Below are positions 17,420 to 26,556 of a DNA stretch of 64,000 nt, piece after piece. The notes under the pieces are model-generated. The model worked only from the letters and a program-made list of their open reading frames with translations, made no database searches and was not told where the DNA came from. A program made the translations under genes and the position numbers. Source of the stretch: Halobacteriales archaeon QS_4_62_28 (lineage in GTDB: Archaea > Halobacteriota > Halobacteria > Halobacteriales > Haloarculaceae); the NCBI GenBank assembly GCA_003021685.1, contig PXRO01000008.1, positions 16,319-80,318 of the forward strand, read 5' to 3'. Every line of letters begins with the position of its first letter. The stretch's first letter is position 1.

Positions 17420-18316
17420 CTATCGGCTCCGTGTTGTCACTTCACACCCGTCCTCGGTGACGATAATCGTGTGTTCTTTCTGACTGACGAGTTCGCCCTC
17501 TTCTTCCTGCAGGACGGGGTAGCCGTGAACGATGTCCTGCTGCTTGAGTCGACGAAGCGCCATGCTCGCCCGGGATGTGTCGAGCCAACGGGTCGCAAAC
17601 GGGAGCGTCTTGAACTCCTCGCTGATCTGGTCAAGCGCCTGCCGGGCCTGACGATTGCGAACGGAGCCTTCGCGTTCGAGTGCGAAAATCTCCTCGTCGT
17701 TCCCTTCGTGGACCTTGCCCGTGCCCGTCGTGGCAAAGGGTTCGATGGCGACGACCTGTCCCGTTTCGAGGGTGGTGCTCTGTGAAATCGACCGGTTCGG
17801 GATGTTCGGAGCGGTGTGTTGTTCCCAGTGGCCGAGGCCGTGACCGGTGAGGTTGACCACGGGATTGAAGCCGTAACCGTCGATGACCCCCTCGATTGCG
17901 GCACCGATCTCGCCGGTATCGACGCCGGCCTCGACGGTTTCGAGTGCCGCATCGAGCGCCTCGGCGGATGCCGCGGCAAGGTCGTCGTTGCCAGACAGGT
18001 CGACCGTCACGGCGGTATCGGCAAGCCAGCCGTCGATGTGGACGCCGATGTCGAGGTTTATCATCTCCTCACCGAAGGTGGAGTCGTCGTCGACACTGGG
18101 CGTCGCGTGTGCGGCCTCGTGGTCGATACTGATGTTGACCGGGAACGCCGGCTTGCCGCCCAGTTCCCGGATTCGGTCCTCGGCCCACTCGGCGACTTCG
18201 AGGTGCGAGACGCCGACGTCGACCATCTCGGCGGCCTCGTCACGTACTTCTGCGAGGATTTCGCCGGCCTCGCGGTGTTTCTCGTACTCCTCGTCGTCCA
18301 GGTCCACGTCTGTCAT
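17420..18316 (-). CDS. map: Methionine aminopeptidase, type II archaeal
   Basis: A 298-residue enzyme that removes N-terminal Met from nascent proteins. Metal and substrate ligands are in place: DIGVHIDGWLADTA (two Asp), GHGLGHWEQH (His), ALEP-like VVAIEPFATTGTG (Glu), and a C-terminal EHTIIVTEDG (Glu). The helical insertion typical of type II enzymes lies between residues ~190 and 250. The ATG at 18316 (MTDVDLDDEEYEKHREAG) is taken; nine more upstream residues are possible from 18343. Monocistronic and divergent from a small membrane protein. Confidence 0.94.
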   Translation of the reverse strand: MTDVDLDDEEYEKHREAGEILAEVRDEAAEMVDVGVSHLEVAEWAEDRIRELGGKPAFPVNISIDHEAAHATPSVDDDSTFGEEMINLDIGVHIDGWLADTAVTVDLSGNDDLAAASAEALDAALETVEAGVDTGEIGAAIEGVIDGYGFNPVVNLTGHGLGHWEQHTAPNIPNRSISQSTTLETGQVVAIEPFATTGTGKVHEGNDEEIFALEREGSVRNRQARQALDQISEEFKTLPFATRWLDTSRASMALRRLKQQDIVHGYPVLQEEEGELVSQKEHTIIVTEDGCEVTTRSR

Positions 18317-18376
18317 AGGGGAGGCTTGGACACTGTGGGGCAAAGGGTTTGCCGTTGTACGTGGAAGGGGTGAGTG

Positions 18377-18604
18377 ATGGCCGCCACGCGTGGACTGCGC
18401 TCGATCTACACCAGCCCGCTCCTCTGGGGGCTGATCCTGCTGGCGACGGCCGCCGTCATCGTAACCAGGGGTCTCTGGTCCGGTGCCGCGGTGTTCGGGA
18501 GCGCGGCGGCGGGCGTCGTACTCATCACCACGGCGCTCGTCGTCGTCGACCGGATAGATCGAAAACCGGAGTACGACAACAAACTCGATCCCTGGGACGA
18601 GTAG
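18377..18604 (+). CDS. Small two-helix membrane protein
   Basis: A 75-residue protein with two hydrophobic segments (WGLILLATAAVIVTRGLW, ~17-34, and VFGSAAAGVVLITTALVVV, ~38-57) and an acidic soluble tail ending PEYDNKLDPWDE. A GTG three bases upstream could also serve as start. It is divergent from map (60 bp apart) and convergent with the asparaginase-like gene. I recognise no function; it resembles other small haloarchaeal membrane proteins. Confidence 0.65.
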   Translation: MAATRGLRSIYTSPLLWGLILLATAAVIVTRGLWSGAAVFGSAAAGVVLITTALVVVDRIDRKPEYDNKLDPWDE

Positions 18605-18622
18605 TGGTGCCCGGAATCCGCA

Positions 18623-19468
18623 TCACCGCCGTGCCGTCTGCATCGCCGCGGTGTTGAACGCCGACCCGGTGTGGCCCGCGTGGTCGAGGACGATCACGCC
18701 AGCCGCCCCACCGGTCTCGTTCTCGAACGCCGACAGCGCACGCTCCGCTGCCTGGCGCGGGCCGGACTGGTCGAGTTCGCGCACCGCTTCTTTCGCGAGA
18801 CCAAAGCGGGCGATAGCCTCACCCTCGCCGGTCGCGCTCGCCCCGCCCCGTTCGTCGGCGTAAACGCCAGCGCCCAGCTGGGGCACGTCACCGACTCGGC
18901 CCGCGAGCGCGAACCACCGGCCACCGGTCGATGTCGCTGCCGCCAGCCGCTCGCCCTCGGTCGCCACCGCCCCGACGGTGTCGTGACCGGCTCCGTAGCG
19001 CTCGCGAACCCACGCCAGTCGCTCGCGAACGCCTCCCGTCGGCGGGTCGGCTGACTCCCACCGCTGTCGCGTCCGGTCGGTCCACAGATCGCACGCCGTC
19101 TCGATATCGACACCGTCGGCAAAGGCCACGGCTTGGTCGCCGGCCAGCATGACGTGTGGCGTTTCGGTCCCGACAGCACGGGCCACGTCGACAGCGTGTT
19201 CGACCCCCGGCATCGCACAGGCCCCGCCCGCAGTGCCGTCGTCTCGCATCACGCTCGCGTCCGTTCGGATGACGCCGTCGCTCTGGACGGCGCTGCCGAC
19301 GCCAGCGTTGAACAGTGGACTCGTCTCCAGTGCGCGAACTGCCCCACAGACCGCATCGAGCGGGGACGACGCCAGCGTGCCGGCCGCTGCAGCGTCGGCG
19401 AGTACACGCTGGCGGTCGCCGGGTTCGTCTGGAGCCGGACCGGCACCCCCGTGGATGATGATCTCCAT
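18623..19468 (-). CDS. Isoaspartyl peptidase/L-asparaginase (Ntn-hydrolase)
   Basis: A 281-residue N-terminal-nucleophile hydrolase of the plant-type asparaginase family. The start MEIIIHGGAGPAPDE and the segment FNAGVGSAVQSDGVIRTDASVM (split) are typical. The autocleavage and nucleophile site is GHDTVGAVA (Thr at ~170), followed by ATSTGGRWFALAGRVGD-like substrate loops. It cleaves L-Asn or beta-aspartyl peptides after self-processing into two chains. The ATG at 19468 lies ~27 nt below CTTTTAGG (leaderless); the longer ORF upstream is rejected. Confidence 0.9.
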   Translation of the reverse strand: MEIIIHGGAGPAPDEPGDRQRVLADAAAAGTLASSPLDAVCGAVRALETSPLFNAGVGSAVQSDGVIRTDASVMRDDGTAGGACAMPGVEHAVDVARAVGTETPHVMLAGDQAVAFADGVDIETACDLWTDRTRQRWESADPPTGGVRERLAWVRERYGAGHDTVGAVATEGERLAAATSTGGRWFALAGRVGDVPQLGAGVYADERGGASATGEGEAIARFGLAKEAVRELDQSGPRQAAERALSAFENETGGAAGVIVLDHAGHTGSAFNTAAMQTARR

Positions 19469-19697
19469 GGGCCAGACGACGGGTGCCACAGGCCTAAAAG
19501 CGGGGGCGAACCGAAACGCGCGCCGGCCATTCGCGCACTGGTCACGACCTCCGCGCGCTGGTGACGAACTGGCTGACACCGACCCGCGGCGTATGCGGGG
19601 CTCTCACACCAGTGCTGGGAACAACATGTGGTGGTATTTACTGCCATATCTGGAACGAAGCGGCAATCCTTTAGGCGCGACCATCCACCCACCGATT

Positions 19698-20975
19698 ATG
19701 AGCTACGATTACGAGAAGGTGGAAATGCCGGGCGACGGCCAGAAGATCGAGGTCGTCGACGAGGACAACGACGAACTCGACGTCCCGGAAACACCGATCA
19801 TCCCAATCGTCCACGGCGACGGAATCGGGACAGATGTCGGGCCGGCCGCTCAAACGGTTCTGGAGGCCGCTGCGAACGCCACCGGACGTGACATCGCGTG
19901 GATGCGCGTCTTCGCCGGCGAATCCGCCCGCGAGAAGTACGACGAGAACCTGCCCGACGACACCGTCACCGCAATCGACGAACACCGCGTCGCGATCAAG
20001 GGGCCGCTAACGACGCCGGTCGGCGCTGGGTTCCGCTCGCTCAACGTCGCACTCCGCCAGACGCTGGATTTCTACTCGAACGTCCGACCGACCTACTACC
20101 TCGACGGCGTCCCGTCGCCGATGAAAGCGCCCGAGGAGATGGACATGATCACCTTCCGTGAGAACACCGAGGACGTCTATGCCGGTATCGAGTGGGAAGC
20201 CGGCACCGAGGAAGTCAAGAAGGTCCGGAACTTCGTCGAGGAGGAGATGGGCTTCGGCGAGACGATGCACGACGGCCCAATCGGCATCGGCATCAAGCCG
20301 ATCACCGAGTTCGGTTCCAAGCGCCTGGTTCGCAAGGCCATCGATTACGCCATCGAGCACGACCGTGACAAGGTGACGCTGGTCGGCAAGGGCAACATCA
20401 TGAAATTCACCGAGGGGCAGTTCACCGAGTGGGGGATGGAGGTCGCACAGGAGGAATACGACGACGAAGAGGTCTTCGCCGCGCCTGACTCACTGTGGGA
20501 AGAGCGTGACGACATCGACGTCCCCGAGGACGCCGTCATGGTCGAGGAACGCCTCGCCGACGCCATGCTCCAGTGGATACAACTCCGCACTGACGAGTTC
20601 AGCGTCCTCGCGATGCCGAACCTCAACGGTGACTACCTCTCGGACGCCGCCGGCGCACAGATCGGCGGTCTCGGCATCGCCCCTGGTGCCAACTTCGGTG
20701 ACGCCCGCGTCCTCGCGGAACCGGTCCACGGCTCCGCACCAAAGCACGCCGGTCAGGACAAGGCCAACCCGACTGCGATGATCCTCTCCGGTCGCCTCAT
20801 GTTCGATTACATGGGCTGGGACGACGCCGCCGACCTCGTTCGCGACGCCGTCGAGGAGACCATCTCCTCGGGTACGGTCACGTACGACCTCGAACGCCAG
20901 CTCGCCGACGCTGAGAAACTCAGCACGACCGAATACACCGCCGCCATCGTGGAGCATATCGAGAAACTCGCGTAA
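19698..20975 (+). CDS. icd: Isocitrate dehydrogenase
   Basis: A 425-residue TCA-cycle enzyme oxidising isocitrate to 2-oxoglutarate. Family motifs: PIVHGDGIGTDV near the N-terminus, FRENTEDVYAGIEWE (substrate-contact Ser/Thr loop), KGNIMKFTEGQF, LPNLNGDYLSDAAGAQIGG-type metal loop and PVHGSAPKHAGQDKANPTA near the C-terminus (NADP-type cofactor pocket, inferred). The ATG at 19698 is used although the frame is open far upstream; a TATA-like TTTAGG ~25 nt upstream supports a leaderless start. It is followed by a long hairpin before the convergent cupin gene. Confidence 0.95.
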   Translation: MSYDYEKVEMPGDGQKIEVVDEDNDELDVPETPIIPIVHGDGIGTDVGPAAQTVLEAAANATGRDIAWMRVFAGESAREKYDENLPDDTVTAIDEHRVAIKGPLTTPVGAGFRSLNVALRQTLDFYSNVRPTYYLDGVPSPMKAPEEMDMITFRENTEDVYAGIEWEAGTEEVKKVRNFVEEEMGFGETMHDGPIGIGIKPITEFGSKRLVRKAIDYAIEHDRDKVTLVGKGNIMKFTEGQFTEWGMEVAQEEYDDEEVFAAPDSLWEERDDIDVPEDAVMVEERLADAMLQWIQLRTDEFSVLAMPNLNGDYLSDAAGAQIGGLGIAPGANFGDARVLAEPVHGSAPKHAGQDKANPTAMILSGRLMFDYMGWDDAADLVRDAVEETISSGTVTYDLERQLADAEKLSTTEYTAAIVEHIEKLA

Positions 20976-20976
20976 C

Positions 20977-21023
20977 GTGTTTCTCGTGCTTTCGCGGTGA
21001 ACCGCGAAAACATCGAGAGACAC
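20977..21023. terminator. Long hairpin between convergent icd and cupin genes
   Basis: A perfect 9-bp stem TTTCGCGGT (20990-20998) / ACCGCGAAA (21001-21009) with a 2-nt loop is extended by imperfect outer arms, GTGTTTCTCGTG and CATCGAGAGACAC. It fills the gap between two converging genes and could act as a bidirectional terminator. No T-run follows, so the function is inferred from position. Confidence 0.4.
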
Positions 21024-21043
21024 CTCGTTCACTCGCCGCCCGG

Positions 21044-21379
21044 CTACCCCCAGTCTGGCTCCGCCCGTGGTGGACTGAACACGTCGATACCGCGAACGGG
21101 TTCGTCCGTTCGGTTCTCTGCCTCGTGTGGTTCCCCGGCAGTTACGTGGTAGGACTCCCCGGAGTCGATGATGTACTCGGTACCGTCGACCCGGAACGTG
21201 AACGTGCCGCAGGCGACGAAGCCGACCTGTTCGTTGCCGTGGCTGTGCTCCGGAACGACGGCTCCGGGTTCGATGTGGAAATGCTGGACGCTCATCTGCT
21301 CGCCGGTCACTACTGGTGCGATGTGAACGCCATCGACGACTTCCGTGAACCCGCTATCGGCCGGGCTACAGACCTGCAT
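21044..21379 (-). CDS. Cupin domain protein
   Basis: A 111-residue single-domain cupin. Motif 1 reads PGAVVPEHSHGNEQVGFVACG with His, His and Glu metal ligands; motif 2 includes GESYHVTAGEPHEAEN with the fourth His. Such proteins bind a divalent metal and act as sugar isomerases, dioxygenases or small-molecule sensors; which applies here is not visible. The ATG at 21379 (MQVCSPADSGFTEVVDG) is chosen over one at 21466, whose extra segment is basic and not conserved-looking. Confidence 0.85.
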   Translation of the reverse strand: MQVCSPADSGFTEVVDGVHIAPVVTGEQMSVQHFHIEPGAVVPEHSHGNEQVGFVACGTFTFRVDGTEYIIDSGESYHVTAGEPHEAENRTDEPVRGIDVFSPPRAEPDWG

Positions 21380-21499
21380 ACAGGAACATAGAGAGCGCGT
21401 CAAGTAAGCGTGCGGGCCGCTCGCAATGTCGCGAAAGCGCCGACGGCGTGGAGCAACTGTTTTCATTCCTTCAGGTGCAAGTTTCGACTATCAGCGACG

Positions 21500-22321
21500 A
21501 TGAGTGATCGATCAACGGTTCGAACGGGCATTGCAGTGGTCGCTGCACTGGGGCTAGGCGCTGGCGGATTGTTGTTCGGAGTGCTGTTGTTGTCGATCAC
21601 CGCCGGGGTCCTGATCGCCGGGCTGGGCATCAACATCGGTGGCGTCGAGTCCCTGGCGCTGTCACTGGTGTTCATCCAGGGCGTGGGGTGTGTTGGCGTC
21701 TCGATAGCGTACATCAAGTTACGACCGTCGATTGGTCCGAGGGTCCGCGAACTGCTCGGTTTCGACAGGGATCGAACACCGTTCGACATCGGCTACGACG
21801 TGCCAGACCTGCGGGACGTGGGTGTGATCGTCGGCGGCTACTTCCTCGCTTTCTCGGGCGTTATCGTCGGGTCGCTGATCGTCTCACAACTGGATGTCGA
21901 GACCGGTCGAAACGCGCTGGCAGACACCGCAATGGCGAACCCGGAGATCATTCTCTATCTGGTCCCGGTGATGATTTTCATCGTCGGCCCGAGCGAAGAA
22001 CTGCTCTTCCGGGGCGTCGTCCAGGGCCGACTGCGCGAGGTGTTCGGGCCGGTCCCGGCAATCCTGATCGCTAGCGCCGCCTTCGCCGGGATGCACGGCA
22101 TCGCGCTGGTCGGTGGCTCACTCGCTGGCAACCTGCTCGTGCTTACGCTCCTGCTGTCACCGGCTCTCGTCCTCGGGGCGGCTTACGAGTACACGAACAA
22201 CATCGTCGTCCCCGCGATCATCCATGGGATTTACAACTCGACGCTCGTGTTGCTGATGTACGCCGCTGTCGTCCTCGGAGACGAAATGCCCCGAGCGGCG
22301 ACGCTCGTCGTCCCGACGTGA
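21500..22321 (+). CDS. CPBP family intramembrane metalloprotease
   Basis: A 273-residue membrane protein of the CAAX-protease/Abi (CPBP) family with about eight hydrophobic segments. The catalytic motifs are present: GPSEELLFRGVVQGRLRE (EExxxR) at ~165-182, FAGMHGIAL (His) and IIHGIYN (HxxxN/D-like) near the C-terminus. Haloarchaeal members may process prenylated or signal-type substrates; none is shown here. The ATG at 21500 (MSDRSTVRTGIAV) is used because the upstream extension lacks hydrophobic or family character. Confidence 0.88.
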   Translation: MSDRSTVRTGIAVVAALGLGAGGLLFGVLLLSITAGVLIAGLGINIGGVESLALSLVFIQGVGCVGVSIAYIKLRPSIGPRVRELLGFDRDRTPFDIGYDVPDLRDVGVIVGGYFLAFSGVIVGSLIVSQLDVETGRNALADTAMANPEIILYLVPVMIFIVGPSEELLFRGVVQGRLREVFGPVPAILIASAAFAGMHGIALVGGSLAGNLLVLTLLLSPALVLGAAYEYTNNIVVPAIIHGIYNSTLVLLMYAAVVLGDEMPRAATLVVPT

Positions 22322-22367
22322 CGACAGCGACCGCCAGATTCAATCCCGGAACGCACTAACAGCGAGT

Positions 22368-22892
22368 ATGTACGCCGTCGTGGGGTGTAGCGACTGTCAG
22401 GCGCTGTGGATCGTCGAGGGGCGACCCGAAACGACGCAGTGTCCCCGCTGTGGGTCGACCAGGCAACACGAAAAGCGCCGGAAGTTCGTCGAGACCGACG
22501 ACGAGGACCACGCCCGAGAGGTCCGGTCGTCGATGCTTGCGACCCGCCAGGACCACGGCGAGGCCTTCGCAAAACTCGATTCGTTCACCGAGATGGAAGA
22601 CCGGGTAGACGACGCGGGACCGAGCGAAGACGCGGTCCTCGAAGCCGCAGGCGTCGACCCAGACGAGGCGAGCGCAGCAGGCGAACGCGCCGGGAGCGGG
22701 ACTGGCGGATCGACGAGTCGGACGGAGACGGTGCTCGCGGCCCTCAGAGAGTCCGAGGAGCCAACAGCCGAGGATATCGTCGCCTACGCGACCGAGCGGG
22801 GCGTCCCGGAATCGTACGTCCGCGACGCGCTCGAAAAGCTCAAGCGGCGGGGCGAAGTGACCGAGAGCGGCGGCACGTACCGACGGCTATGA
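22368..22892 (+). CDS. DUF5817-type zinc-ribbon and winged-helix protein
   Basis: A 174-residue protein. An N-terminal zinc ribbon uses CSDCQALW (~7-10) and CPRCGSTRQ (~25-28). A linker rich in acidic residues follows, and the C-terminus (~118-174) is a winged helix: TAEDIVAYATERGVPESYVR then DALEKLKRRGEVTESGGTYR. The zinc ribbon plus HTH layout suggests a DNA- or RNA-binding regulator, but no target is known. Its stop overlaps the start of the next membrane protein gene (ATGA), so the two are co-translated. Confidence 0.8.
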   Translation: MYAVVGCSDCQALWIVEGRPETTQCPRCGSTRQHEKRRKFVETDDEDHAREVRSSMLATRQDHGEAFAKLDSFTEMEDRVDDAGPSEDAVLEAAGVDPDEASAAGERAGSGTGGSTSRTETVLAALRESEEPTAEDIVAYATERGVPESYVRDALEKLKRRGEVTESGGTYRRL

Positions 22893-23236
22893 GCGTCGCC
22901 GGCCATCGCGTCGAACCCGGCCGGATCGTCGTTGGACTGCTGACGGGTATCGCCGGACTGCTCTTCGTGCTCCAGCCACTGACCGGTCCGATCGCGCTCG
23001 GCAGCGTCGCCGTTCACCCCGCGGCTCTGTCACCGGTCGTCCTCGCCACCGGCTTTACGCTCGGGGCGGTCGTGTTCTGCCGTCAGGGGTACTGGCTGTT
23101 CGCGTTTGCCCACGCCGTCTTCGCCATCGCGTTGCTGGCACTACTCGTCAGCGTCTCGACTGGCAGTGATCTGTTCCTGCTGGTCAGCGTCGCTGCACTG
23201 GTCGCCGGGTCGGGCTGGCTGATCACCCAGGCGTGA
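22889..23236 (+). CDS. Small four-helix membrane protein
   Basis: A 115-residue protein with four hydrophobic segments at roughly residues 12-30, 45-62, 67-85 and 90-112. The start ATG at 22889 overlaps the stop of the zinc-ribbon/HTH gene by 4 bp, indicating one operon. No motif of a transporter or enzyme is visible; it may be a membrane partner of the upstream regulator. It is convergent with hmgA (28 bp between stops). Confidence 0.72.
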   Translation: MSVAGHRVEPGRIVVGLLTGIAGLLFVLQPLTGPIALGSVAVHPAALSPVVLATGFTLGAVVFCRQGYWLFAFAHAVFAIALLALLVSVSTGSDLFLLVSVAALVAGSGWLITQA

Positions 23237-23264
23237 GGAGCCATAGCCGGCGTCCTGAAGGCGT

Positions 23265-24476
23265 TCACCGCCCGAGGTCCTCGTGGGCGCTGGAGAGGTG
23301 CCGCGAAGCCAGGGCCGCGAGCAGGGAGAGTTCGCCCGCGAGGACACCGCCGGCGATCACTTCCGCGAGCGCGTCGGCATTGTGCCCGCCGGGGTCGCCA
23401 CCACCGGCGTAGCCGATCACGTCAAGCCCCTCGGCCTGGGTCGGCAGCGTCGTGCCCCCGCCGACGGTCCCGACTTCCAGCGAGGACAGGGTGACGGAGG
23501 CGTAGAGCCCGTCTTCGCGGGCGTCGACGGTCGTGATCGTGTTCGACCCCTCGACGACCTGGGCGGCGTCCTGTCCGGTCGCGAGGAAGGCCGCTGCGAC
23601 GACGTTGGCGGCGTGGGCGTTGAAGCCAAGCGCGCCGGCCTTTGCAGAGCCGACGAGGTTCTTGCGCGTGTTGGCCTCCGCGATGGCCTCTGTCGTCGTT
23701 CCTAGCCGTTCCTCGACCTGCTCGTGAGAGAGGAGTACGTCGGCGGCCACGGTGCGGCCCCGGCCCTCGATGGCGTTGATCGCGGCGGGCTTCTTGTCCG
23801 AACAGAGGTTGCCCGAGAGCGCGACGAGGTCGGCGGGCGTTTCAGCCTCGACGACCTCACAGGCGGCCTCGGTCGCGATAGTCGCCATGTTCATCCCCAT
23901 CGCGTCTTTCGTGTCGTAGGCAAACCGCAGAAAGACGTTGTCGCCGACGACGTAGGGCGTCACGTCCTGTACCTCGCCGTGGTTCGTGGTCCGCTCGGCC
24001 GCCTCGGCGAGCGTTGGAACGTTCTCTCGGACCCAGGCCGCAACCGCACCGGCCTCGGCGACGTCCTCGACTCGAAATACGGGGGCGCGCGTCATCCCGG
24101 ATTTCAGGACGCGAACGGTCGCGCCGCCGGCCTCCCTGATCGTGCCGACGCCGCGGTTGACGCTCGCGACGAGTGCACCCTCAGTGGTCGCAAGCGGGAG
24201 GTAGTGCTCGCCGTCGGCGGCACTGCCGTCGATCGGCAGTGGGCCGACGACACCCATCGGGATCTGGGCCGCGCCGATCATGTTCTCGATGTTGGCCTCT
24301 GCATCCGCTGCGTCGAAGGCGTAGTCGCCGACGGCGTCGAGGTCGACGCCCGTCTCGGCGGCCAGCAAGCGTCGGCGGGCCTGTGTGGCAGTCCCGGCGT
24401 CAGCGTGCTCTTCGAGTTCGTAGAGGCGCAACTCCCCGTCACGGACACGCTGTGCGAGGTCCTCGGCGTCTGTCAT
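23265..24476 (-). CDS. hmgA: 3-hydroxy-3-methylglutaryl-CoA reductase (class I)
   Basis: A 403-residue enzyme making mevalonate from HMG-CoA with NADPH, the committed step of archaeal isoprenoid lipid synthesis. Catalytic features: ENMIGAAQIPMGVVGPL (Glu), FAYDTKDAMGMNM (Asp), SDKKPAAINAIEGRG (Lys), and the C-terminal His region LASRHLSSAH. These are class I, statin-sensitive features. It starts at ATG 24476 (MTDAEDLAQRVRDGEL), is monocistronic, and is followed by a convergent membrane-protein gene. Nothing unusual was seen. Confidence 0.95.
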   Translation of the reverse strand: MTDAEDLAQRVRDGELRLYELEEHADAGTATQARRRLLAAETGVDLDAVGDYAFDAADAEANIENMIGAAQIPMGVVGPLPIDGSAADGEHYLPLATTEGALVASVNRGVGTIREAGGATVRVLKSGMTRAPVFRVEDVAEAGAVAAWVRENVPTLAEAAERTTNHGEVQDVTPYVVGDNVFLRFAYDTKDAMGMNMATIATEAACEVVEAETPADLVALSGNLCSDKKPAAINAIEGRGRTVAADVLLSHEQVEERLGTTTEAIAEANTRKNLVGSAKAGALGFNAHAANVVAAAFLATGQDAAQVVEGSNTITTVDAREDGLYASVTLSSLEVGTVGGGTTLPTQAEGLDVIGYAGGGDPGGHNADALAEVIAGGVLAGELSLLAALASRHLSSAHEDLGR

Positions 24477-24546
24477 GCCCGGATACTCGCGGTGGACTGT
24501 CCTAACAGTTCTGGATCTGGAACGTCAAGCGAGACCGCTGGAGCAG

Positions 24547-26247
24547 CTATTGATCGATCCGTTCGAGCGAGTACTCGCCGGTCGGGCACCGGAACTGCCG
24601 GAGCAGTCGGCGGTTCGCGTCGGCACTGTCGGTCGACTTGTCGACGGCATAGATCGAGTAGGTGACGGCATCGGGCGTGAACTCGACGACGCCGTAGCCC
24701 CAGTGGTGGCTGTCGAAGAAGTCGACGTGGGGGTTCTGGCGGCGGGTGAGTCGTTCGAGCAGGAGCGTCAGTTCACGGGAGTCCGGCCCCAGTAGCTCCC
24801 GGAGATTGTTACTGCTGATCGCGGGCGCGACGAACTCGACGCCGAGGCGCTCGTCGGGACGCGCGCGGTCGTCGTCGTAGATCCGGTGGAGATAGCCCGC
24901 GACAGCGGTGTGGAGGTCACCGGTCAGTGCGACGAAGTTCTCGACCGGCGCGTCCCGAACTGTCGCCATGATCCGCTCGCGCTCGGGTTTGAAGCCGTCC
25001 CAGGAGTCGGCATTAAAGAGGCTGAGTTCGTCCCAGTCGAGCTGGAGGTCCATTGCCACCACCTCGTTGGCCCAGGCGGTCCAGGTAGCCCCGCTCTCCC
25101 GCAAGCGGTCGAGGAACCACTCGCGCTGGTCGGCCCCCAGTATCGTCTCGTCGAAGTCACCCGGTACGCCCCCGCTGGCTTCGAGTCGGACACCGGCCTG
25201 GGTACCACCGGTCGGACTCGACCGGTAGAGCCGCTCGTCGGTGACCAGCAGTTCGACCAGGTCGCCAAACTGGACGGAGCGCCACAGCTCGAGCTGGTCT
25301 CGGAGCGAATCGGCGTCGGGGTCGTACCGGACCCGCGTCGGGAGGTACTCCCACCAGGCACGGATGCCGTCGGCGAACAACTGGGTCATGAACGCTGCGT
25401 CGTCGTTGCGCGGATGGTCCTCGAAGCCCGCGTATGGCCGTTCTTCGGCGTAGGACCAGAAGCGATTGTTCACGATTTCGTGGTCGTCCCAGGTCGCGAT
25501 CAGCGAGTGCTGTGCCAGTGCGGCCTGCAGGAACCCATCCGAGCGGTAGGTCCGGTATAAGTGTCGATAGTCGTCGAGTCCCATCGCGGTCGTCTCGCCG
25601 CTCGGGAGCGAGATGTCCCGGCCCTCGAGGCCGGAACGGCCGCCGTGTTCGTAAATAAAATCCCCCAGGTGCAGGAGGAAATCGACCGACTCCTGGGCGA
25701 CGTGGTGGTACGCGCCGTAGTAGCCGTTGCGGTAGTTCTGGCAGGTCAGCATCGCCAATCGGAGGCTGTCCGGTGAGCTATCCGGGGCGGGGAGGGTGCG
25801 ACAGCGACCGACAGGGCTCGTGGCACCGTCGTACCGAAAGCGGTAGGCGTAGCTCTGGCCGGGTTCGAGGGTGCCATCGAGGTCGACCTTGACGGTGAAA
25901 TCCGTGTCGGCACTGATCCGGTCGGCGGGGACCGTCCACGCACGCGGGTCGTCGAACGACTCGTCCGTCGAGAGTTCGACGCGAACATCCGTTCTGGCAC
26001 GGTAGACGTCGGGATCGATCCGGGTCCAGAGGACCACGCCGCTCGGCGTCGGGTCGCCGCTGGCGACTCCCTGTGGGAACACAGCGTCGTCCGAAGCGTC
26101 GGCGGGACCGTTCGTGGTAGTCGCCGAGGGAAGTCGGTCGACGCGACTGGCCCTGGCAAGCCCGTTCTCGGGCAGGACTGTCGCCAGCGACCCGGTCGCG
26201 AGTGCAGAGAGGACCGCCCGCCTGTCGAGTCGGTAATCGTCGGCCAT
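24547..26247 (-). CDS. phoD: PhoD-like alkaline phosphatase, Tat-exported
   Basis: A 566-residue phosphodiesterase/phosphatase. The N-terminus carries a Tat signal (LDRRAVLSALATGSLATVL). An Ig-like N-terminal domain is followed by the metallophosphatase core with LTCQNYRNGYYGAYHHVA, LLHLGDFIYEHGG, WDDHEIVNNRFWSYAEE and ALTGDLHTAV, the metal-binding Asp, Asn and His residues expected of PhoD. It would release phosphate from extracellular phosphodiesters. A TATA-like TAACTTAGTA lies ~27 nt above the ATG (26247). No Pho-box-like element was recognised. Confidence 0.9.
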   Translation of the reverse strand: MADDYRLDRRAVLSALATGSLATVLPENGLARASRVDRLPSATTTNGPADASDDAVFPQGVASGDPTPSGVVLWTRIDPDVYRARTDVRVELSTDESFDDPRAWTVPADRISADTDFTVKVDLDGTLEPGQSYAYRFRYDGATSPVGRCRTLPAPDSSPDSLRLAMLTCQNYRNGYYGAYHHVAQESVDFLLHLGDFIYEHGGRSGLEGRDISLPSGETTAMGLDDYRHLYRTYRSDGFLQAALAQHSLIATWDDHEIVNNRFWSYAEERPYAGFEDHPRNDDAAFMTQLFADGIRAWWEYLPTRVRYDPDADSLRDQLELWRSVQFGDLVELLVTDERLYRSSPTGGTQAGVRLEASGGVPGDFDETILGADQREWFLDRLRESGATWTAWANEVVAMDLQLDWDELSLFNADSWDGFKPERERIMATVRDAPVENFVALTGDLHTAVAGYLHRIYDDDRARPDERLGVEFVAPAISSNNLRELLGPDSRELTLLLERLTRRQNPHVDFFDSHHWGYGVVEFTPDAVTYSIYAVDKSTDSADANRRLLRQFRCPTGEYSLERIDQ

Positions 26248-26556
26248 CGCCAGGCACGTACGTGTTAGCCTACTAAGTTATGCACAGCGTGGCCACCCGT
26301 AGCACGGTAAGCCCAGTCTATCGACCGTCGCCGCCTGGGCCGCTCGATCGGTGCCTCGCCACGTCGTTACAGCTGGCAGTACCAACCGGGACGTGCACAG
26401 GTGTGGAGTCGTTTTTCCGATCAGTAATTCGTGTCAATCGTTACCATATATCGTTCGAACGGGCAAACTGGGGTCTCAATATCACCAGAGAGCGGTATTG
26501 AAGGTAAAATCTTTTCAATATGGAGTTCCGTAGATATCAGACGAGAAGTACCAGTC
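26248..26556. other. Intergenic region between phoD and nadA
   Basis: A 309-bp divergent intergenic region. It holds the phoD TATA-like box at ~26269-26278 and a stretch of lower GC before nadA (26440-26540) with several A/T-rich words such as GGTAAAATCTTTTC. No clear TATA box at -26 of the nadA ATG was found, so nadA probably has a leader of uncertain length. No gene, repeat or RNA was recognised. Confidence 0.5.
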
